Shown here in pieces: positions 24,380 through 37,471 of a stretch of DNA of 64,000 bases. Made by a program: the position numbers and the translations under genes. Below the pieces are notes generated by a model. It saw only the letters and a program-made list of their open reading frames with translations, was not told where the DNA came from and did not search any database. Positions within the stretch are counted from its first letter, which is position 1. Every line of letters begins with the position of its first letter. The stretch comes from Saxidomus purpurata (lineage: Eukaryota > Mollusca > Bivalvia > Venerida > Veneridae): NCBI GenBank assembly GCA_022818135.1, contig JAFMSR010000012.1, forward strand, positions 9,012,486-9,076,485. The letters are read 5' to 3'.

Positions 24380-27300
24380 TATTCGAGTGATGACACTGGG
24401 TATTAATAAACAAGGCGTACTATAAACACTTAACGCTGGTAAAAAGTCCGGAACCTGCATATATTAACTACGAATACCCTACATTGTGAATTTGAAATTA
24501 GTTTAAAGTAACCTCGTCCAAAAGTCCAATATGGTAAGATATATAACGCTTATTGTCAAGAAAATGGGAGAAATTTGAAACCTATAAACAAATTTATTAC
24601 CCTAGATTAAATTTGAAACCTATAAACAAATTCTTTACTCTATATTTGCAGTACAATTAATTAAATAAACAGGCGTATCATGTTTATCTAAGCTGCTGTA
24701 TCTGTGCCAAATGAAATATTATACCATTTGTGGCTCGCGTTCATTACTTCCTTATCCATATGCTGCGGCTTATTAGTTTATCCATGATGTTCGGATTCAA
24801 ACCCCATTGGCAATTATAACCACACCTCCCACAATGCAACAGTCCCTCTTTTTTCCATGGAAAGGGGCTTAAGGGTCTATTAGTTAAGTAATTCTGGAGC
24901 TGCATCGCCGCTGACTTACAATTAAAAAGTGTACAGTCAAACCTGTCTTCAGCGGCCACCCAACAGATGCATCAGATTTGACCAATTTAACTTTAAAAAG
25001 CTGCTCGCTCACAGTCTCGGGTGAAAAAAAAATAATTTCCCTAAAATGAAATAGTAAAGCATAAAATGTAAAAGTCAATTCTAGAATCAACAACGAAAGT
25101 AACTATGTAGCAATTTGCGAAAATTCATTGAAAATATTTGCAGGATATTGTTTGAAGGCACCGCTACGCCATATGGTAATTCAGAGGATAATTGTTGGTT
25201 TCGGTGTAGTATCACGCTAAAATTCAACCGAGTGGGCACCAAAAGTGATATTTTCACGAGTGGTGCAGCCATGAGTGAAAATAACTACTTTTGGTATTCA
25301 TGAGTGAAATTAACGTGATATTACACTGGTACATACATTTTTCTGAAAACTTTATGGTTAAAACTCTATTTTTGTTATTTTGTTTCTATAAAATATCGAA
25401 AATCGCGGGAAACGTCACCAGGAAACATAGCACAAATGACGTATATTTCTCCAGGTTTAAGATTGCGAAAACAGTGAAAATACATAAGGTACCAAAACTC
25501 TTTCAAAACTGTGGATTACCACTTTGATTTATCAGAAACTTAAAATAATCGGAAAACATTCAATTATCGAGATGTTCAAAAGCGTTTGTAACGTTTTATT
25601 CTTATTTGGTAGCGTATAAATATGTAAGAAGATAAACTCGGCAGACGTTTTACGGAACCTTTTACTCTTTAAAATGTTATTTTCAGAGAGTTTGAGCACG
25701 TCATTTTTTTTAAAAAAAAATTGGGGGGGAAAAGCTTTAAACAAAGGGTCATTTAAAATAAGTTTGTAGGGTTTTTTATATCGGCGCTGATAGCAGATAA
25801 CTGCTCAATTGAGGCAACGTCTGACACAGGTTTAACTATATTTTTAATAAATTGCGCATGAAATGACATTTCGTTATAATCTCCCGAGTAATCAACATTT
25901 TCGATAACGGAATGCATCGATGTAAACAGTTCAAATGACGTAAGCGAAGAAACGTCGGGTCGATGGCCTAAAAACCTTTAAAAAAAAACTTCAAAGACGC
26001 ACGTCTGCACCATATTGCAATGGTTGATTTCACAAAAGGATGCGTTAGTCGTATTTTCAATGATTTTAACCTATGGATATAAAGTTAGACTTAGAAGTCC
26101 TAGGATAAAGAAAGTATACATCATTAAATACTGTACATATATTTTCACTTACCTTGCGTCGCTTTCCTCTTCCCTATTCCCAATTTCAGTGTTTATAAAA
26201 TCACAACAACAACCGGATATTAATTAACAAATAAGATAGATGGTTTTCGTTATTGTAACCACCGATTTGCATGTAAAAAAATTAATATATGTAGATATTG
26301 CTGTGTTAAAGAAAATGTAAATGAGATGTACGGCAAGCATGTAATTCATACTTACTCATGTGTGAGACAGGTATAGATGACAACGACAATAACTTCGCCT
26401 TCGGCTAAATTCGCGGATGTCAATAAAGAAGCATCTTCGAAATGAAGAGTAGCTCATGTCAACGTCAACTTGCAGGAAGTTCCATGTGTGGGGTGTTTTT
26501 ATTTTCTATATTGATTACGTCATGGGTAGGAGGAGCCACAGAAACTTACGCAAATGTTTTCCCGTATCACTATCTACAAGTTGGTATACCTATAGATAAA
26601 GTAACTTAATCTGCCATGTTTTCATATCTTTCTGATAAACGAATCATTGTGTAAATATTCACAAACTTTTGTTCGAAAACAAGTTGTTTATTTTTGGATA
26701 TAAATTATAGTGTGCGAACCCACAATACATTCAAAATGATTTTCTTTCATTCAAAGTACATGTTTTCAAAAGTCCCGTTTCGATAAATGTCCGTAAAACC
26801 TTTTTTTTTTAATATCGAAAAGGATATGTGTACTAAAAATTTAGGTTCTTATAGAATATTCTATGTATTTTGAAAATGTTCATGAAAAATAAGATGAAAA
26901 TGTGCTACACGTTTTTTTTTTCAATCAGTAGATTAAAACAGTCCAACGAAATTCTTAAAAGTTAAATAATATGTACATAGTCCTGTCAGAAATGTACAGC
27001 TATCTACGTGCACAGCAGAGACCTATCTATGGAAAATGTCTTTGCAGATGTGCGATCTTTGGAAAACATTGGAAAAGACTGATGTGCCTGAAAATCCGAG
27101 AGGTTAACGGACTGTTCGTGGATGTCACTGGCCAGTTAACACAGTACCCAGTCCCCCTCCTATGATACGAATACAATAGTCTGTGTGTCAAAATGCATCA
27201 ACTATGCCAAGTTTCTGTATGACTTTATGCATTCTATGAAGATCCAAAGTCCTTACACGGAAAGTAATTCAGAAATGGAATGATGCACGATTTATATAAA

Positions 27301-27482
27301 AATCAAGGCAGCAAACGAAATTACTGAATAACAATTCTATCTTCAATCAAAATATACTTTTAACGGTTGGTTTCAATGTTTGCACATCAAACATATGTAT
27401 CATAGTCCTTTAAAATCTATATCGTGGAGTCCGGAGACGTTGTAATCAAAGTCAGTTAATGCATTTATATATAAGAAGGGTT
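24380..27482. other. No gene recognised
   Basis: Only short open frames are present. A 25-bp direct repeat (GAAATTTGAAACCTATAAAC...) occurs at about 24,570 and 24,607. A 64-codon frame at 26,971-27,165 is somewhat balanced in composition but has no recognisable domain and no supporting splice context. Confidence 0.4.
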
Positions 27483-27846
27483 TCGGTATGGTTTTTTGAT
27501 AGTTTAAAAGTCCCGGACGACCCTGGGGCTTCTCCCTGCGATAACTTGCCAAGACTCCTGTCAATCGTAGGTTGAAGAGAGACAGGTGTAGATATAACGG
27601 AATCCGGGTACCAGACCCTTTACGAATAGACCCCTTATTTCTTTTCTACGTGCCCGGTGTATACTACCTACACACGTGAGACTACATCTGGAATTCTAAC
27701 CAGTTCATCTCTAGATGGTTGGGAAACACGGAAAAGTGTTTTTAGAATTGCCAGTGCACCGGCCGGGATTCGAAACGGGGACCTTTGGATTGGAAGTCCA
27801 GAGCGTTAACCACTTGACCACCACATCTTCCTTCGGTATAGTTTAC
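27483..27846 (-). mobile_element. tRNA-derived SINE with target-site duplication
   Basis: The minus strand reads TGGTGGTCAAGTGGTTAACG (A box), an arm with a TCC anticodon-like loop (CTGGACTTCCAATCCA) and a B box GTTTCGAATCCCGG, so the head resembles a glycine-type tRNA. About 260 bp of body follow towards 27,497. The flanks repeat TTCGGTATGGTTT (27,484) and TTCGGTATAGTTT (27,832) as a likely target duplication. It is a full-looking SINE of about 335 bp. Confidence 0.75.
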
Positions 27847-27880
27847 TGAACGCATTTCTGCCATAATTTCTATACCTTTA

Positions 27881-28008
27881 TATGTTGAGGTCAGTATACA
27901 GTTTTGCGGGGTTGTGAAAAAACGATATTGACCTCGGACTTCGTCCTAAGTCAAAATCACTTTTTGTTGTTTCACAGGTCCGAAAAACTCTATATTGACC
28001 TCAACATA
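27881..28008. repeat. Small inverted-repeat element, 18-bp arms
   Basis: TATGTTGAGGTCAGTATA at 27,881-27,898 is repeated inverted with one mismatch at 27,991-28,008. The interior contains a further TATTGACCTCGGACTTCGTC block. The size fits a decayed MITE. Confidence 0.65.
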
Positions 28009-28438
28009 AGTCACTATAATTGTATAACAACCCGGAGTTCGAAGGGAGCGGTTGAAATGCAGTTTCTTATCATTGTCCAGGGAAGGGGCGTATACAACCC
28101 GCGCTTCCATTCGTAACATTTGATTGGTGTAAAAAATAGGTCAAAAGCAAGCTTATACGGGTTACGCTGAAATTCATGTTTTGTGACGTAACTGTTTAAC
28201 GCATTTCGAAACGAACTTATCTTGAAAGCAAAAATATCGCTTAAACCGCCATTTTTGCGCTTATTTCTCTCATTTCTGGAACAATCCTATGCGGTGTTTC
28301 CTTGTTAATGTAACGCTCAGCAGACCCATGCAAATTCATCACAATATCTATTTACTGAAGATTAGTGTTTGCCCTACATTATTGTCCAATGAAAATATCT
28401 AATTTTTGGATCGATTGAATTTATTCAATCGTATCCAA

Positions 28439-29120
28439 AGGCACGGACCTATATACACATGGATTGGCAACTCCCGTATCTTTTATACAAGTTCAACCTT
28501 TTTATCGCGTATGGCGAGATTTTATGCGAGATTTTAGCATCGATTGACAATATCCGAGGTTTGCCGAAATCGGAAACCGCCAGCGTCCACCTGTCCTCCA
28601 TCTTGAAAAATAATCAAATTCAATCGTGTCTTCTTAAATATTTATGGCTCAATAGTTTTGTTTTTTCTTTAAGTAACATCAGTCTCATTCCAACCTGTAT
28701 CTGTTTTTCGTAATGCGTACAGTAACTTTTATCGATTTGGATGTTGAAAACTTTGTCAGCGTGATGTAGAATGAAGCTTCTCGCCGTCCTCCATCTTGGA
28801 ACTTATCGGGGGAAAACGTAAACAATAAATCAAATTGAATCGTGTCTACTTCAATATGTATGGCTCAATAGTTTGTATTTTTCTTTGTTTATGCAACTTT
28901 TGTCTTATTCCAAGCTAATCTTTTTTCGTAAGGCGTAACTGTTATCGATTTTGTTTGTTGAAAATTTTGTAGAGTCTGGCGGCACCTGCCGGATATCACA
29001 AATCGGAATATTTCCGAAAAACACCGAGCGCGCGCAAAGCATGATGGGTAACATTTACTACGATATCGCATTATCGATTTTCGGAAGTTGCCAATCCATG
29101 TGTATATAGGTCCGTGCCTA
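28439..29120. mobile_element. MITE-like element, 0.68 kb, with 35-bp inverted ends and internal direct duplication
   Basis: The left end reads AGGCACGGACCTATATACAC and on to TTGGCAACT; the right end is its near-perfect reverse complement. Inside, two direct copies of about 170 bp (about 28,600-28,775 and 28,788-28,975) share CCTCCATCTTG, TTCAATCGTGTCT-like, ATGGCTCAATAGTTT and TTATCGATTT blocks. There is no coding capacity. No clear target duplication was found. Confidence 0.8.
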
Positions 29121-32100
29121 AGGTAACAGAGTATTTTAGACCCTTACGGCCGAACTCTTAACACAAATTTTTGTCGAATACGACCGAAAAGTAGTTCTAT
29201 ATTACTGTCCTCTGTTTTAAAAATTATATAGTAACAGATCTAAATAATATCAAAACATTACAGAATAGCATAATATTATATTGTTGTTTTTCTTTTGTAA
29301 CTTAAATCAACGAGGTATCTGTTCTGTATAAAACTATTTTCCTACGCGGTTTTTATCGTCAGACCGGTGTGACATGAGAAATGTAAGACCCGTGAAATAC
29401 GTATCGCTACACCGGATACACTAAATTCAGTGTTTCCGCGAGAGTGCGTTTTCTGCGGTTTTGACGCACTCATTTTGTCAATGACGCAACAGAAATAGCA
29501 AATAAAATCTATGACGCAATTAAAATGTGAATGATCAAATTACTACAAAAACAACATTTCAAAACCTCTCAAAACGCTTCGAAATGCAAGATAAATTGTT
29601 GATAAAATACGCTTCCGGTATGGGATATGTCTAACTTTGACCCTATTGCGTCGTCGTTGTCGTCTGATTTCGGATCGACCCGCATTTTGTTCCATTGCGC
29701 TTGTGTGTGTGTTGATTCCTATAATACCGTCATCATAGATCGTAGACGCACAACAAGAGATGGTCGACGAACCTTAATAGGGGAAACAAAAACGTCTTTC
29801 TGAGTGATTTTAATGATCATTTTGTAGTCATTTCGATCAGACTGTCACTATTGAAAGGGGTTTAAGTGTGCCAAATAATATCCAAGTTTAATGTCTATGG
29901 TTGAATGCACTTATGAAAAATTCGCTTTGTGGACAAATTTGACTTTTGAGATGCAGTGACAAAATGGAAAGCATCCAAAGAGAAACACCTGTTGTCTTGA
30001 TACCCTTTGATTACCCACCATTTTGTGATGTATCACATGCAGTTTTACAGAAGTAAACTGAATAAAACTTCTTTAACACATAGTCATGCCTTTTATTTTT
30101 TTACAATAAAGGGTATGACCCTCGGAGTTTCTAAATGACCCACAAATTATGATACAGGGAATTGGCACCCAAGGTCTTCCTCTTCCATGAAAGCCGGAAG
30201 TTGCAATATGACCTTAGCTGTTGGGTGCGACGTGAAATCCGAATTAATTCGCACAATAAAATACAATCAACCTTATGGGCATATCCCATAACTTTTGAAT
30301 GACATTTAAAGTTGTTCAAACCATAAATTTTCAGTTCAGTTTTGTCAAAATCCATTTCTCAGTTACGATTCACAGCTTAATACTTCATAGGGTAGTTGAA
30401 CATAATCACTGAATGACAAAATGTAAGCACATGGGTTCCTATCTCAAAAGTAAAGTTTACACAAATGGTGAAAGGTCAAAATTTGTGGACAGTTTTGTCT
30501 CCAGTTTATAACTTTACTTGTGCAAGGGTTGTCCTGATATTCACACATGTATGTGTACAGTCTATGTTGTATGTATGTGCGCAGACTGTGTTGTTCAGAG
30601 ACAATCGATCCTCCAGCACTTTCAGTCCTTTGATTTTAAAAGGTTCCCTGTCTATTTGCCATAAACCTCTGACAGGTTATTCTATGTATCACTCTATCTT
30701 GATAGAGCGAAACTCTATAGACCTGATTGCGCATGACGTCATAAAATGTAGTAAATAAAGACTAAATATAGGGCAAACACTAAACCCAGTCGGTCGCTAG
30801 CGCTCCCTCCTTTGGGTTTCTATATTGTATAAATTTCTCTATTTAGCCTCTAACTATTACTTATATTCATGGACAGTGTTGATGGTTCTCTTTCATGCAG
30901 TTTGCATGTACGAGTTTCCATAATATTTGACACTGATAACTCAGTTTCGATATTGTTTTGTTTTTGCAATACTATATACAGTCAACGTTCTGTCATTTAC
31001 GATGAATGAGATATTAAGTACTTCTGCAAGATGCACAGTCTCTTTTGAAGTTTCATTAGGCTCCAGGCAACAAGCTTAATTGCCTTTGTGATAAATGATT
31101 GGCGATTGTCGTCGTCACTATATATGAATTATATTTGTGAATATTTTTATGTACATTTATTAGCTTACATTTTACGTAAAAGTCATACATGTAGCAAGCG
31201 CAAGCTGTAATATACAACTTTAAACTTACTATTTGATCTATTAAGAGTTTTAGATGCATATTTATTCTTTTTTTTTAATTTTTCGGTTTAAACACAAATC
31301 TCAAATGTAAATTAATCTAGTTGAGATAATAAGATTACAAATAATTGCCCGCCATTGCGATCGAGCTAACTCGGTTATTACAATAGATATCATTAATGAT
31401 GCTAGAGTGTTGGGCTTTATTATCAACACTGCATACATGACGGTCCATCTGAGGTATCAAATCCTTCTTACTTTTGTCTGTGTCTACAGTGAGCATTTTG
31501 GTGGTCAAATATGTCGACGACTTCTGTACCTTACTCCTGAAGCTACGGTTCCTATCCCCGAAAAATAGATTTTCTTGTGATACTTATGTCATCGTATTTC
31601 TATATTATTTTAGTGCTGGCCATATCTAAAAAAAGGTTGTGGTTATTTGTATAAAACATGGTAGAAATGTTGACTACATTTGTACTACAGTGAATGGCGG
31701 CCCGCCAAGTTTCTGTCGGATTTCCAAAACAACACTATAGAGCTATGGCCATTTGAAGTTTTCTTATATATCATAAATTCCATTTCTATAAACCAAACCG
31801 TCAAAATTTAATTTAATGTGGCATATTTACTCATCTAATAACTTAAGTACCAAAATAAGCCACCCCCCCCCCCCCTCCCCCAATTTCCTGTTAAACTACA
31901 CACTCTGTTTTGCCTATATAATGTATAAAGAAACTACAAGCTGTCATTTTCTTTCAATAGTCTCTATAACTTTATTTAATTTAGCTCAAATGATGTAATT
32001 ACCCCACATCAAAGTTACTAAACAATAAAACATCCCTTCAAGCATTTGATCTTATACACTTTTCTTCTTCTCACTGAGCGGGGATCAGAGAATCAATAAT

Positions 32101-33204
32101 TTTATCTTAAACATCACAACACGGGGTTATTGTATTATTTTTGTTGTTGATTTCAACTTGTTTACTAGCACTTTGTAAAGAAAAAAACAACATAATACAA
32201 CATTTAGAAAACAATATATCAAACAGTATATTAAGATGAATCCGAGTAAAGAATCTCGAGTTAATGTAGAATGAGTTTGAAAAGACCCTTTTCTGTATCG
32301 ATCATGTCTGCAGTCACGAATGCAGACTTTGCCATTTCAGGTATATGGTATATTGCTTATGACGATATTATGGTTACGTTTGCTCATAACGAACAGGTTT
32401 ACGCAACACTGCGTGAAACTTTAAAACACTACGTGCTCGTTAACATGGACGTCTGGTTTATGTTAAAATCTGTCATTACAATACACATTATACGACTTAA
32501 CTCAAACTTTGCAAGGCTTGTAGCTTTCTCGATAAACTAAGGTGTACAACAAGGCAATCCTATTGGTCCCGTATGATTACGTACAATGCTGGCGACTGAC
32601 GATCAATCATGGCCAATCTTTATCGTCATTAGGCTGTTTTACTTGTCATTTTAGCATAAGGCAGACGATAATTAAATGTCATTATTGCAGCTATTCTTTA
32701 CAATCTTATTGGAGGTTATTTTTTGTTTCCCGTTTTGGATTTTCGGATAAAATCTCCCAAATAAATACAGTATTTTCAGACTGAATTCAACAGCGGATTA
32801 AGAATAAGTTAGATTAATGAATTACCTTGTATATATATTTGCTATACATAAACTGTAATTAAATTCACTTTTGTTTAAAAAGGAGCTGCAGATCTTCTTA
32901 AAACTGGATAATTAATATCTAAAATTGGACGTAACAAGACTAAACAAAATAAGGTAAAACGATTTGTATGAATTATAATTTTATAAGGAAATAATTGAAG
33001 TGCATATAAGGCAAGAAAATAGATGCACTTATCGTTACACAAATACTTTTTTTGAATGTTTAAATCTTTTAAATGTTAAAGTCCGGTGCAAATTTCCGAC
33101 ATGATATTGTTACGGTACTTTACCTCGTAGTTATAATGGCGATTACTATTGTTCTTGTTGTTTTTGTTAAAACATTTTCATTTCTTTTTAAAATTTTATT
33201 TCAG
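29121..33204. other. No gene recognised; degenerate foldback at 30,760-30,835 and a poly-C run
   Basis: A diverged relative of the foldback family (AAACCCAGTCGGTCGCTAGC ... TTTGGGTTTCT) lies at about 30,790-30,825. A run of Cs at 31,863-31,880 is the only simple repeat. The open frames at 32,271-32,784 have no recognisable motif. The tyrosinase promoter and 5' UTR exon should lie in the right part of this interval but cannot be placed. Confidence 0.4.
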
Positions 33205-33206
33205 AG

Positions 33207-36200
33207 ATGCAGGTTTCTGCGTGTGCAGTTCTGTTATCGCTGCTTGCAATATTTCAATATGCATTAGCCCTTGTGAGCCCCGGTGATCCACCTATAGATC
33301 TTAACAAATGCTTTGGGCACTATCAAGGGAGAACTAATACTAGACGCACACCAGCAGTGGCCATTCAACACACTTGTCAAAACATGTACTTGTTCACCCA
33401 TATACATGAATTGAATGTGCAACGTGGCGCAAACCCCGAAACAATGTAAGTTTTAACGCATGTCAATCAAAGTTATAATGTAGCTCTGATAAGTCTTTTA
33501 AATTTGCAAAAATTATTTGCTACCATATACTATGGTTAATATAAAAATTACAAAACAGTCAATCATGATTATACACATAATATACACATGTATGTTCTCA
33601 AGTTCTCATAAATTGTGTTGGTTAAGTCAAAACTGTCGAGTAATGATGTCAAAACTGTTATTCTCTGATGCATTTTCTCTGAAATATGAATAAAGCAAGA
33701 TTTGGGATAGCAGTCACGTGCACAGCATTAAACATCTGGTTGTTTGTATCATGACTTTTAAATTCTTGACACTATTTTTGAATATTGCATTTAAACACAG
33801 AGCACAGTAGAATAGGGTCAATTTTTAGTATCGATGAAATTTATGGCATTTTTCGAGGGTGTTTGTAGTGACAGTATACTTTTTCTAAATGGTAATTATT
33901 AATTCTAACGGCTGTTACTTTATATCTATTTCTATTACAGACGTTACATCAACAATTTTGCACGAACTGCAAAAGAACAAATACGGCAACATCGAATTAT
34001 AAGAAAGAAAAGGCAAGCCAATCCTTTGGGTGCCAAACCTAAGCATCACAAACTACGTGTACGGAAAGAAATCCGTCAGATGAGCGATAAAGAAATAAAG
34101 TTGCTTTTCGCCGCAATAAACAGTGCCAAATTAAACACGGTGAGTGTAATTTTGAATACAAGGACCCGGTACCGAGTGTTAAAGTTTCGAAAACACAAAG
34201 GTTCTTAACACAACATGTCACAAAATGATATACTCATAAGGGATACATATCTTTATATGACATTTTACAGTATGTCTCTTTTTAGGAATGTATACATTGA
34301 TCAAATCAGAATAACAATAACAAATATCACTGCTAAAAGAGTTAACTTAAGCCAGCATTTTGAACATAAAGCCTCATGAAACATCAATATTGGAAGACAG
34401 TCATGGTGTTAGTATATTGTATGCCTCTATAGTCCAGCTTTGCTCTGTATGGCTCAAAATGTTCTCTGCCATTATTGTGCGGCACCTCTTTGACCGTTAC
34501 AATTTCTGATGCTGTCTAACTTTTAAGACATACAAATCCTTATTTTAAAACCCTGACGGGGTAAAAGTTCAAACTGTAAGTTTATGCTTATTTAGGGTGA
34601 CGCAGTATAAAAGTCCACTATATATGATATAATTTTGTAACTATGCTATCCTAGCACCTCGATCCGTCATCGCTACGTTGACTATTGTTTATATATTAAC
34701 ATTTCGACTTGTATCCATGCTCTGTTCTCTGCCTGCCTTTTTATGTCATGGTTGTAGATATTTGTGAACTTTACTCATACTATGCTATCTGTTACGTCAC
34801 AAATACATTTGTTACGTCACAATCACATCAGTCTAAATTTACTGTATTGCTGTATCATAGCGTTTATCTTTAGCCATTCTGGGCACCATCTTGCATTTCT
34901 CCATGGCAACCGATTTTATTTGCATAAAATGGTTGTTAAATAAAAACATATGCATACAAGATATCGTTTATCATCATTTCAGACGATTTCCCCGAACAAG
35001 TATGATGCGCTTGCAGAATTCCATACTGGTATGACCTCTGTATCGGCTCACGGGGGATGTAATTTTCATGGCTGGCACAGAATGTACCTTCTTATGTAAG
35101 TTAAAGTTTGTTTTACGGTTTGTCTTTAATTTAATATTGCCTTGATAATTCTTTAAAGCGACTTTTATATATAAATGTTCTAAATTTAGGTAATTTTCAC
35201 ATCGACAAGAATCAGTAAAAATGCTTCCATTTGAATTTCAAGGGAGCTCAAAATTTCTTAAGAGGAATGATTTCAAAATATTGCTATTCTTTTTATATTT
35301 ATTCTCTACAATTTGCTCAATATTTTAACAAATTTTGTCATAATGTTGTAAGTAAGAAATAACGGTATTGTTAAATATCATACAGGTATGAAAACGCACT
35401 TAGAGAAGAAGGGCCAGAATATGCGGATGTTACAATACCTTACTGGGATTCTACTTTAGACAATAAAATGGACGATCCCGTTCAGTCCGCTTTGTTTTCT
35501 GACCGATTATTAGGCTCATGCAATGGCGAAGCAAAAGGCGGGCTTATGGGAAAAGGCTGGAGCTCCAACGCGACAGGGGTTATAACTCGTAATTGCGGGA
35601 TAGATGGCCCTTTATGTAATGAAGATATGATAAAAAATGTCACTCGGCACACCAGGATGGCACAAATTTGCGGGGAAGATTCCGAAATCGACGATGATTG
35701 GGAATTCCATCACAACGGCGTTCACAGGTGGATTGATGGACAAATGGCCATTTTGTCGTCGGCAGTTTACGATCCAGTATTTTGGCTTCATCACTGTTTT
35801 GTTGATTTAGTATGGGAACTCTTTAGAGAAAACCAAAAACGTGCTAAAGTCGACGTGGAATCAGATTATCCAGTAAATCCTACAACCATGGGCGCCCATG
35901 AGCTCCACTTGCCGGACGCGGAAATGGGCTTTTCTACTCTTAAAGTCAGTGATGGTCTCAGTAACATGTTTACAGATGAATGGTTTACATACGCTCCGAG
36001 ACCAACATGTAATGGTGGAAAGAAAGACTGCCGGTCCAAATATTTGAAATGTGTCCCTTCAAAAGATTCAAGCACACCTAATAAATTCGAATGCGTCGCG
36101 AGAACTCTGAAAGAAGTCGAAGAGTGGGAAGAAGAACAAAATAAACCGACACCGAAACCTTGCAAACCCAAACCAAAACCCAAATATAATGAAACCGTAC

Positions 36201-37471
36201 CGAAACCTCCGCCCAAAGAAATCAAACCGGTTCAAAACACGTTTTGTATGAACGGGCAAAGTGATATAGGACAATGGGTTTACATGCCGGTAAAAATTAT
36301 TTTGAAAAGGCCCCCAGATTATCTCAGTTACAACTCCTATCCTGTCAGGAGAGGAAAGATTCAAAAAGCACAAGGAGATATATATTCACCAAGTGCATAC
36401 AGTAATGTTTATAGACATCTCCGTAACGCAGATACTCCAGCAAAATACGACGACTGCATTGAGGAAGATACACCTACCAACACAATTTATGTAAAATCTG
36501 TGGGTTTGAATTACGAGGGTGTTTACAACGAGTACGCAATCTTGGACAGGAGGTTGGCAATAACAGTATCAACTGCATACATAGCTGTTAGAAAGCCAAT
36601 GTCCGAAGCCGATGTATCTGTCGCTATTTTAACAGCCCAAGATTCGTGCGGTCGTATATGCAGGCCAGTCTGTAAAGTTCCTGGCACCGAAATATTTCGA
36701 CCTTGCTCAGGTGCTGTTAAAATTACAGGCGGGCGTCCTCTACAGTTTGGGAACTCGTTCGGAGATGCGATACTAGATGTGTGGGACTTCGACAAGGACA
36801 AGAACTGTCCACAGCTCAATGTAAACAGCATGATTGTTAGCTTCTATTGTGACTACGGCACGGAATGGGTGTGGCCTTCTATAAAACCAGTGAAGCCGAC
36901 TCCGTCACCATCCGTCACTCCACTTCCGCCAAAGGAACAGACCACTGTTACTGCCGGTAAGCTGATACATTATTTTGTTTTGAAAAAAAAGAAATATAGC
37001 CCATAATTGGTGTTATAAATAAAAGTTGTTAAAAGAAGCAACCAAAAGTGTATACATGTAAAGTTGAGCTTGTTCCTATGGCTATTTCAGGATGGATGTC
37101 GATCAAATGTTCTGGTCGTGTTATCTCATAAAGCATTGACCTAATGAATAATCAATAATTTGTTTCATGTACCTACAGGTTGCTCTTTGGGTTGGGGCTG
37201 TGTGGTGAACAAGCCATGCGGTGCTTTGAAGACCTGCCAACACGGAGAAACGTTAGAGTGTCTTAAATCATGCCACATGTACGCCTCCTGTTTCAATGAC
37301 CGATTTATGCTCTACCAATGCCGACGGGGAGAAAGATATCTTAGGGGTAAAGGGTGTGTAAGTTCAAGACGTAATCCATGCAACTATAAAAGCTCCGGTA
37401 TGGACAGATGGCGTAACAATCGCCGCAGAAATCGTAATCGAGGAAGAAGTAATCAAACAATGGCAGGTTAA
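33207..37471 (+). CDS. Secreted tyrosinase with Cys-rich basic C-terminal extension (complete)
   Basis: Five coding exons join in frame to 804 residues: 33,207-33,445; 33,941-34,139; 34,983-35,095; 35,386-36,956; 37,179-37,471. The enzyme oxidises phenols to quinones with a binuclear copper centre; secreted molluscan forms are associated with shell and periostracum tanning. An N-terminal signal peptide is evident (VSACAVLLSLLAIFQYALAL). CuA ligands are His160, His169 and His178 in EFHTG, SAHGG and GWHRMYL. CuB ligands are His293, His297 and probably His319 in HNGVH and DPVFWLHH. A Lys/Pro linker follows at about 470-500, then a second domain. The last exon adds a Cys-rich segment, vaguely like a chitin-binding fold, and an Arg/Asn-rich tail. 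An acceptor immediately precedes the ATG, so a noncoding first exon lies upstream. AATAAA occurs at about 37,537. No lesion is visible. Confidence 0.93.

Noticed and set aside
26971..27165. 64-codon frame with several Cys
   Set aside because: No known motif and no neighbouring exon in phase.
32271..32784. Two adjacent frames of 80-89 codons upstream of tyrosinase
   Set aside because: They are in AT-rich sequence, lack motifs and do not join to the tyrosinase exons.
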